NCBI GenBank assembly: GCA_032690845.1
Contig: CM064426.1
Coordinates: 47,907,417 to 47,971,416, forward strand
Direction of reading: 5' to 3'
Length of the DNA stretch: 64,000 nucleotides
Source: Eleusine coracana subsp. coracana
Lineage: Eukaryota; Streptophyta; Magnoliopsida; Poales; Poaceae
The translations under genes and the position numbers were made by a program. The notes below the pieces were generated by a model, which was not told where the DNA came from, did no database searches, and saw nothing but the letters and a program-made list of their open reading frames with translations. The first letter of the stretch is position 1. Every line of letters begins with the position of its first letter. This document shows, in pieces, positions 56,661 to 64,000 of the stretch.

Positions 56661-56958
56661 TGAACATACTACTCGGTCGACCGAGACTCATAGCACCCCT
56701 GTGTCTAAAGACATTTGATTGACTCATGCGATTCGTCCGACCGACCTATCTCAGTCTGGAGCCATGCCACCAAGCGTGCAGATTCAAGCGAAGAAGATCC
56801 TAACGGTTCCAACGTCACCCCCGCAGACCACTTCGCCTCCCCCAACTGGTAGTGCGCCTTCTCCCATCAAAGACAAGGTCAAGCCAGTCGAGAAAACTTC
56901 GGGTCAGCTTGAAGCCGAAGACTTGGAAATTCTCCATCAACACCGAGAAGCGACCAAG

Positions 56959-57032
56959 GTACATCAATACCAAGGCCTTTCTCTTCCTCATATCATTGTT
57001 TCTTTTAACCATAACAGTCTCCCCTTATCCAG
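56959..57032 (+). other. Predicted intron 3 of the E2 antisense ORF
   Basis: AAG then GTACATC donor and CCCTTATCCAG acceptor, 74 bp; exon resumes CAAATATATGCTCTGG. E1 matches at 34511-34448 (GTACTTC..TTTGTAG, then AAATATATGCTC). Confidence 0.72.
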
Positions 57033-57268
57033 CAAATATATGCTCTGGTGGAGAAAAAATAAGCAAGGATGGAGTATCTTGAGGCCGAGAGCTTTGGTAT
57101 GTACTGAAATCCTTCTTTATGTATAAATATTTTGTTGTATCTCTGACTTGTTGTTGATCGGAGTCACAGGTCAGCAGATGGAAAAAGCTCAACAACAACA
57201 AGAAAAGGTGTAGACCAGTTACAAGGAAGCTTCTGCTTCTTTAAAACAGAGCCGTCTTGACCTTGCAG

Positions 57269-57345
57269 GTAAAAGATCTTCAAATCTTCCTGACGTATGT
57301 GCTTTTTCCATATGTTTGTAAAGCTTATGAAAGAAATCTTTGCAG
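57269..57345 (+). other. Predicted intron 4 of the E2 antisense ORF
   Basis: GCAG then GTAAAAGATC donor and AATCTTTGCAG acceptor, 77 bp; exon resumes AACTGGACAAGGTC. Confidence 0.75.
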
Positions 57346-57981
57346 AACTGGACAAGGTCACTTCCAATCAACAGAAATATTTGGATGTTCTGAAGACCGA
57401 GAAGGACGACCTATCCAAGACTCTTGGCGAGCGAGATGTTGAGCTTGCCGAATTGAAGAAAAGTTGCAAGAGACCGAGGAGTCCCTAAAGAATGCAAAGG
57501 CCACTGCCCTACAACATATATTTTATTTGGCTAGTAATCTCTTCTTGTTTTCCTCTTATTAGTCTTCATTATAAACTTCATCTTCTAATCTTGATGCCGG
57601 TCTGCAGTATTGTCATACAGCACTCAGAAGGCTCTCGACTATGTCTACAGAAAACAAGTGGAGCAGACGGGGCATTCCATTGAATACTTGTTGGAGCACG
57701 CACCAGAGGCGATCGCCAATCATACTAGGAGGGTGGCATCCAAGGCCGGGAGTCAAGTGTTGGCTATTTGCCAGTCTTGGTCCCTGAAACATCCATTGGA
57801 CAAGATCAAGGAGGGCTTCAACCCATCGTTGATGATCAACCGATGTTAGTTCCTATTAGACTCTATGATAGAAACCTCCCAAGCCCTGGTTGAGAACATT
57901 GAAGTCGATCTAGTGGCACCGACTCCTCCTGCCCCTCCAGAAATAGAAGACAACACCTCTTCTTCTTCGGTAGAGCTGTAA

Positions 57982-58619
57982 TTTATGTAATCAGACAAAT
58001 TAGTAGTATTTGAGTAGGAAAACAATATGTTCCTTAGTTAATAATGATTGTTCTTTTTCTTCCTTAATTACTAAACACGTAAAAAAACCTAACTGAAAAG
58101 TCAATAAGGCGATCTCATGTTACCTATAGCAATTCAGGTAGTACTTAGCTGCGTTAGTCATGCTTTAGTACTTAATCCCTTTCACTATAGGACCTTGGAC
58201 ATAAAACAGAAGACGCATTGGTCTGCCTTATCATATTTGGCCATAATTTATAACCATGTAACAATCAGAATCGACCAATCAACACATGACCTCTCGTGCT
58301 TTGGCTTTGGGTTTAGTGTAGTGACAGTCTGTTGTGTGGTACAAATTGTATGACTATATTGATTCGACGTTAGACCAAAAAGTTAAGACCGTGTCAAAAC
58401 ATGAGGAATCGATCTACAAAAATCCAAAACCAAACTTTATCACGGTTAAGGGGAGTGGGACATTATTATTAGCCCCCAGTCTTGATTGTTTAATGTATAA
58501 ATTAAGGAATTGTGGCAAATAAGAATGAAAATCATAAAAAACCATATATCAAAAAGATTGAAGTTCCATTCAATAATAATGTATAGGAATACAAAAATAA
58601 ACTAATTATAAAAGCGACA
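57982..58619. other. E2 spacer between antisense ORF and integrase
   Basis: Non-coding, alignable with 32946-33477 of E1. It contains AT-rich runs only. Confidence 0.55.
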
Positions 58620-59573
58620 TAGCTGATTTATGTTCCATGAATTTGGTACATCATCGCCGTCTCTATACATCAGTCGATAAGCCCCCGGCCGAGTGACTTC
58701 TTTGACCACAAATGGAATACATCAGAGCCTGGGGTAACTTGTGCTGATTGTTGGTTGATTGCACTCGGTGCAGTACTAAATCTCCAACATGGAACTAACG
58801 ACTGCCGACCGAAACAGAGTGTGATCATGCATCTCTTCTGTCACAATCAACTCAATTTCTCAGTTATCTTCAGAAAGCTTCTTGTCATATCCCTTGACTC
58901 GCGCTGAAATGAGGTTTACCTCGGTCGGCAGCATAGCCTGAGAGCCACAGACCAATGGGAAAGGAGACTAGCCAGTAGCCTAACTAACATTACTGCGCAG
59001 TCCCTAGAGGACCGAAGGAGGCTCTCCAACTCACCGAACTGCATACGGCTTAAGTCTGACAAAAATCCAGGGCTTTAACCCTTGAAGAATCATATCTTTG
59101 GCCCGTTCGACCTACCCGCTGCTTTGAGGATGGGCCACCGAAGCAAAGTGGATTTTAATTCCCATCTCATTGGCATAGTCACGAAATTCCTCAAACGTAA
59201 ACCGAATACCATTGTGGGTGATGATATTGTGAAGAATTCCAAACCGAGTGAAGGCCTCTTTGACAGACCCGATTGCCTTCTTCGAAGTTATCTTCCCAAT
59301 CGGCTTTGTTTCAATCCACTTGGTGAACTTCTCAATGGCAGCAAACATATGAGTAAACCTGCTTGACGCTTTTTTGAAAGAACTAACAATATCCCGCCCC
59401 CAAATTGCAAAGGGCAGTGTCATAGGTCTCATCTGAAGTTGTTGTGAAGGCACGTGCGTCTGTTGAGCAAAAAAATTGACAACCTTCTCACTTTCGGACG
59501 ACCTGGTGTGCATCTTCGACCGCCGTGTTTCAATAGAACCCTTACCGACCAAAGTCTTGGAAGCTACATGGTT
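58620..59573 (-). pseudogene. Element E2 pol: integrase
   Basis: From 59552 the frame reads SEKVVNFFAQQTHVPSQQLQ, PFAIWGRDIVSSFKKAS (first Asp kept), FTRFGILHNIITHNGIRF, where the second catalytic Asp is His (THNG for TDNG), and, after a stop, VERAKD with the Glu. Downstream to 58620 are degraded pieces of the C-terminal region (MLPTEVNLIS). The zinc finger is cut at 59573. It is less well kept than the integrase of E1. Confidence 0.87.
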
Positions 59574-62219
59574 AGCACATAAACATGGACCAATTCATGG
59601 TTGAGGTAAAAAGATCTTCAACAAGACCTACCAAGACATAAAAAGGAACAAAGAAATACTTACAATGGATCCCGCTTAGTAGAGCAGAAGCACTTCCTTT
59701 AAACCTGGGCGTACACCCGTGCAAGTCCACAAAACACCAGCGCCAGATCGGAGACACCGCTCTCCCCAAACCCGCTGCACGGCGGATAGAGGGATGGCAA
59801 GGCTCAAAGACGGCGTGCGTAGAATGTGAGAATGGAGGCGAGTCAAATTGTCCCTTTCCTTGTCCATGGGACGCAATATATAGGAAGAGAACCATGCTCA
59901 GTCAATTCGCATTGATCTGCCATAATCACAGGAAACCGCCCTCCTGAAATCTCTCAACGTAAAACTAGTAAGAGCAACAATCAAGCGAGACATTAATGTG
60001 CATTAAAAACGCACGAACCATTACTCTCAGATTTACGTGGCAGTCAAGGTGTTGATGAAGTATATCCCTTTCTTGTGCGGCAAAATAAAGGAAGCGTACA
60101 ATAGAGAACATGACATGAACGCGCAATGTCACAAGTCACAAGTTAAGCACGCGAAGAACGCGATGTGTGCGCGCGTGTGTGTGTTATCGACTGCCTCTAT
60201 CCTGCCTAGCACTTGCTTATATTGGAGAGCAATCAACAACCCACTATTTATATTAGGATACTTTCACCTAGATGACCAATGTGGTATAAAACATTTACAT
60301 GGCCATCTCTCCACACCCATCCAGGTTTTTTCTTATGAATTTGGGCCACACATATAGTTGCAGAATGGGCTGCTAAGAGGGTCTGAATTCCAACATTAAT
60401 AAGAAATCAACATTAATTTGTCTTCTTAATAGATAAACATAGCATGCAACTGATTCATTTACCAGCCAAATATATATGACTTAACATGAATTGTTAATGG
60501 TCAACGAGCAGCACGTCCATGCTGTAGGCCGGAGACATGAAGAAGCCCAGGACGAGGGTTCGTAAGTCGTAATTGAACTCATCATCTTTTCTTCTACATA
60601 AGCTGCAGCCCAGAGCAGTAGGTCACAGTTGCATGCGCACTGTAACGCACCCTCCTGCATAGCGACAAGACAAGCACAACATTCGCACACCTACCACTAC
60701 CAGGGAAGACCGAGCCTCCACTTACCAGAGCTCACGCTGGCCTCGCAACGCGCACGCGCCTGCATGCGCATTGCCCGCACAATACTCAGGGTCAGGGCAG
60801 ACCACGTCATGCTGAGCTACTGGCCTTGCAACGCGCGTACGCCCGCGCACTAGTGCACCACCCAACAGAATGTGTTCGCCGGTAAGGACATTTTGGTCAG
60901 CTTTAACATGTCAATAGCCAAGATGCATCACGGTACCTAACGGAACCAAGGATAGTGGCTGTAAAGGAAGAAAAGATAAATTTAATGGCTAATAAGGAAA
61001 TTGAATTTTTACAGTGGTTAATAAGGAACCTCAACTATTTTGGATGGTTGATAAGGAATTTATCCTTTAATTAGTGATCAGGAACGAGTTGCAAGCTCAA
61101 CTTCAAATTAGCTGTACTTGTCAACTGGTGTGATCGACAGAATCTGAAGTCCTGAGTGCTTGTCGACTAAAAAACGTATTCTGTAATGTATGAGTTATCA
61201 CGTGCATTATTTTGATATCTTGTTCATCATTATAATTCACAAATATGTTTTTTGCATCCACATTAGGAGAAATGGTGCACATCATTGGAATAGAAAGATT
61301 TCTATTCGCATACTTATATATATATGCAGTATTAATGATTACTTGTGCAAGACACTTTGAAAAAGGAAATAGTCAGCTCGGATAGTTGCGGTTTATAACC
61401 TTTCCGATATATATTGGTTTCTCTATTTTGTTGCACTTTTCTTATTTCATCTCGATTTTGATGTAGCATTTTATATTTTGATGTAGGATTTTATGAGATA
61501 AGATTAAGAGGTAGGTACAAGGAAGTTGGCGACGTCGAGCCCAAGCAAGACCCTCGCCAGCGGAACACTGGAGACCAGCATAGCCGTCGCATCTGGGGTG
61601 ACATGGTTGTCGGCATCCCATCCCGATGGGGAAAGGGAGGTTGCGTGTCCGCCGCCTCATGCTGGCTCCACCACTGAGGTATGGTTCTGATGCAGGAACT
61701 AAAGCTAATCGCGATGATGAGGTCCAACTTTTTTCTGGATAAGGAACCTTTGGCAAGGTTCATGGAGCTTGCAGTGGCAAATGCGCCGGAGAGACGCTTG
61801 CCACATGTTCACGGAGTGGAAGATCGCCTCAAGTCCAAGATTTGGGCATGAAGGAGGATCGGTTGGCCAAACTCAGCGCGCCGGGTGGCCGAGTATGCCG
61901 GGCGGCATGCACCGCCAAGCGACAGCCCAAGCCGGGAGGCCGTGGGATCGTGTCAGTTCCCGACCGACTGGTTTTGGTCGGTTCCGATTTTGTCTTGATG
62001 GCGGTTGTTCGGTCGGTTCACGTCGATTTCTCCATTTTGGGGCCAGTAGGCGTATTGGGCCTCATGAGCTGGCAACCCCGGGTGGCCAACCCAGGTCGGG
62101 CGGTAGGCCAGGCCTGCCGGTGGCCAGGGCCGGGTGGCCCCTTGACTTCTCCCGGTCAGGTCTCTCTTTGGCTTTCTCTTCCTTAGTCATATTTCATCAT
62201 CCTTAATCCGGGAGGAGGA
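59574..62219. other. Unassigned region, no supported gene
   Basis: Mixed GC- and AT-rich sequence. 59890-59670 on the minus strand looks like a TATATATTG promoter, an ATG and a GTAAGT donor, but the encoded peptide has no domain I recognise. 60960-61070 repeats the phrase TTAATAAGGAA three to four times. 61740-62190 is GC-rich with open frames on several strands, which I take as base-composition effects. Confidence 0.45.
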
Positions 62220-62582
62220 AGTACCATCATGGTGAAGTGTTTTTGGAAAAATGGACGAGTTGGAAGATCAGCCCGAGAACGGCTCCGTTTAACCAGCCGG
62301 GTGGCTGATTTCAGCCGGTTATGACCTTGTCGGCTGGTTTCTGATTTGAGCCTGAAAACGACCCTATCGGCCGGTGAAAACGACTATTTCACAATTGTGA
62401 TCGGCCGATAGGGTGTTTCTTTATGTTTTTACATATTTTGGCTCTCTTATACCTGCAAACATATATTTCACCAAAACTCGTGAAACTTTATTAGTTTAAG
62501 TAAGTATTTATTGAACTTTGGTCTTTACCTTGCATTTCCCGACGAGTTGGTGACGGATTTTGGGTTTTATCGGCCGCCAACA
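62220..62582 (+). repeat. LTR-like fragment ending CGGCCGCCAACA
   Basis: Contains GGCCGATAGGG and CCCTATCGGCCGG in inverted order and ends TATCGGCCGCCAACA, with LINE sequence starting immediately after. The CA end plus the abrupt switch suggest the outer end of an LTR element inserted in the LINE. The left end was not found. Confidence 0.5.
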
Positions 62583-62589
62583 GGAGGGA

Positions 62590-63325
62590 AAATAAACTAT
62601 CAAATAGATGCAAATTTTCAAACAAAGAAAGAACTAAGACAGGGGTGACCCGTTGTCCCCTTTGCTATTTAACATCGTGGTCGATATGTTAGCCGTACTA
62701 ATTAATAGAGCAAAGCGGGAGGGTCAAATTGAGGGGGTTAATCCACACTTAATGGATGACAGACTTTCAATTCTCCAATATGCAGATGTTACGATACTCT
62801 TTATGGATCATGATCTAGAAAAAGGCAAGGAACATGAAACTCCTTCTTTTGGCATTTGAGAATATCTCGGGCCCAAAGCTTAATTTCTATAAGAGTTAAA
62901 TATTCTGCTTTGGAGAGGTTGTGGCATGTGAAGTACACTACTCACAGCTATTTGGCCATCAATCTAGAAGTTACCCCTTCAAATACTTAGGCATACCAAT
63001 GCATTATAGAAAGCTCAACAATGCAGATTGGAGGATAATAGAACAAAGAATTGAGATGAAATTGAGTTATTGGAAAGGAAAGCACCTCTCAGTCAGAGGA
63101 AAGGCTAGACCTCATAAATTCTGTTTTGACTAGCCTCACCTTGTTTATGCTCTCCTTCTTTGAAGTCCCTAAATGAGATATTGAGAAGATAGAGTATTAT
63201 AGATCACAGTTATTCTGGCAATCAGACAACCACAAGAAAAAATACAGACTTGCAAAGTGGAGTATTCTATGCCAACCAAAAGAAGAAGAAGGTCTAGGCA
63301 TTCAGAACATTGATGTCTAGAATCA
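62590..63325 (+). pseudogene. LINE copy 2: reverse transcriptase, catalytic box onward
   Basis: KELRQG, a +1 shift at 62640-62645, then PLLFNIVVDMLAVLINRAKR, LQYADVTILFMDHDLEK with the catalytic box YADV (62779-62790), another shift near 62830, and ACEVHYSQLFGHQSRSYPFK, then YLGIPMHYRKLNNADW. Stops at about 62859 and 63133. The catalytic Asp to Val change and both shifts are the same as in copy 1. Confidence 0.88.
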
Positions 63326-64000
63326 ATGCGTACTGAGCAAATGACTATTTAAGTTAATTAATGAGGACGGATTGTGGCAACAAATTCTTAAAAGGAAATA
63401 TCTAAAGGAAAAAACAATTGGCCAAGTAGAGAGGAGGCCTGGGGATTCCAGTTTTGGTCTGGCTTGATGAAAGTTAAGGAACGTTTCTTGAGTTTTGGTT
63501 CCTTCTCTCTCAACAATGGTAGGAACATTAGATGATAATTGGTTGGGAAACTTTACTCTAAATAGCAATATACGATTAAATGAGGTCTTCTGGAACATAG
63601 CACGGAGGAAAAATATTTCACTAGCTTCTGTCTTTAGTACAACACCTCTGAATATTTCTTTCCGTAGAGGTCTTGTGGATGACAACCTGAGATTATGGCT
63701 TAATCTGGTAGCTAGAATAGCACATATACGATTAAATGATAGAGATGATACATTTAAATGGTGCCTCAACCAAATCAATGACTTCTCTGTTCGTTCAATG
63801 TATAATGCTTTGATTTTTAATGGTAATGCTTGTCATTACAAGTTCCTTTGGAAACTTAAGGTACCTTTACAAAATCAAAATCTTTCTTTGGTACTTGGCT
63901 AAGGAGGTGGTTCTTACTAAAGATAACCTTGCTAGAAGAAACTGGAATGGTGACAAAAGATGTGCTTTCTGTTCCAAAGAAGAAACTATCTAACATTTGT
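63326..64000 (+). pseudogene. LINE copy 2: post-RT region and zinc-binding domain
   Basis: DGLWQQILKRKYLKEKTIGQ, then a frame from 63495 (NNGWFLSLS-type start lost) with LNEVFWNIARRKNISLASVF, DTFKWCLNQINDFSVRSMYN, and near the window end FLWKLKVPL followed in another frame by CAFCSKEETI. This is the reverse transcriptase zinc-binding region (zf-RVT type) of plant LINEs, with Cys pairs spaced for metal binding. Frameshift near 63870 and a stop near 63993. Confidence 0.82.

Larger units (their letters stand above)
55074..57981 (+). pseudogene. Element E2 antisense ORF (Transposase_28-like, intron-containing)
   Basis: Starts at ATG 55074. Visible blocks: KNWREEWFYCDNPPPVLADF, DVQVVELLKKIADLKKGVD, TIAKSFIVRRVQPLKQQ (the gypsy-type transposon / PF04195-like domain), a Pro/Ser-rich middle (TSPPQTTSPPPTGSAPSP), a coiled-coil stretch and an end domain SQVLAICQSWSLKHPLDKIK, with the stop TAA at 57979. 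GT-AG intervals interrupt it at 56051-56135, 56584-56660, 56959-57032 and 57269-57345, plus a likely one ending at GTCTGCAG near 57608. Frame changes in the first exon show decay. The product is unknown; it is opposite to pol. Confidence 0.82.
53750..59573 (-). mobile_element. Element E2: second Tat-lineage Ty3/gypsy copy, 3' portion
   Basis: Mirror image of E1: 3' LTR (53750-54098), polypurine tract, antisense ORF (now on the plus strand) and integrase (minus). It is uninterrupted and shows the site where D inserted in E1. Homology to E1 stops at about 59573 inside the integrase zinc finger (matching 31950 of E1), so the 5' half is missing. Confidence 0.88.
62583..64000 (+). mobile_element. 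LINE copy 2 (RT to zinc-binding domain, runs off the window)
   Basis: Collinear with 9677-10027 and 15212-15843 of LINE copy 1, without element G, then extends further. The 5' part is cut at 62583. It includes RT, the post-RT region and the start of the C-terminal zinc-binding domain. Confidence 0.9.

Noticed and set aside
61769..62206. 145-codon plus frame as a host gene
   Set aside because: GC-rich, another long frame overlaps it on the same strand, no recognisable domain and no splice or promoter context.
1..64000. CRISPR array, bacterial operon, phage or defence system
   Set aside because: The window is plant retroelement DNA; no spaced direct repeats of CRISPR type and no prokaryotic gene organisation are present.

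Overview
This 64 kb window is intergenic DNA from a plant nuclear genome, most likely a grass. The basis is the mix of element families: Tekay/Del chromoviruses, Tat-lineage Ty3/gypsy elements, Sirevirus-like Ty1/copia elements whose LTRs start with a poly-G tract followed by GTGAAT, a CACTA remnant with DUF4216 and Transposase_24 modules, and L1-type LINEs. I cannot name the species. I see no intact host gene, rRNA, tRNA or CRISPR. Almost everything is a nested and eroded pile of retroelements, and nearly every coding region is broken.

Layout, left to right. 1-3806 is the 3' half of a Tekay chromovirus (A, minus). 3807-8046 is the 5' half of a Sirevirus-like copia element (B, minus), joined to A by a deletion junction. 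8047-10027 and 15212-15843 are one LINE split by a complete insertion of a short, non-autonomous Tekay-like element (G, plus, 10028-15211, 5-bp target duplication TCACA). 15844-17560 is a CACTA remnant. 18273-26570 is copia element C (minus, nearly whole). 26571-31675 is the 5' part of a non-autonomous gypsy-like element F (minus), whose LTR resembles that of A. 31676-49089 is Tat element E1 (plus), split by copia element D (minus, 36027-47467); D's 3' LTR itself holds a 920-bp TG/CA insertion with a 5-bp duplication (ATCTT). 49146-52240 is a 5'-truncated copia fragment H (minus). About 53318-53749 encodes a broken GRF-type zinc finger. 53750-59573 is a second Tat copy, E2 (minus). 59574-62219 is unassigned, 62220-62582 looks like an LTR end, and 62583-64000 is a second LINE copy.

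The main biology is the Tat pair. E1 and E2 both carry, between integrase and 3' LTR, a long ORF on the opposite strand to pol (putative gypsy-type transposon / Transposase_28-like N-terminus, coiled-coil C-terminus). In both copies this antisense ORF is interrupted at four matching positions by 64-85 bp intervals that look like GT-AG introns. Introns on the strand opposite to the genomic RNA would not be spliced out during retrotransposition, which could explain their persistence. Other points of interest: two LINE copies sharing the same inactivating lesions, a swapped palindromic motif cassette in related Sirevirus LTRs, and an unknown domain present twice in element F.
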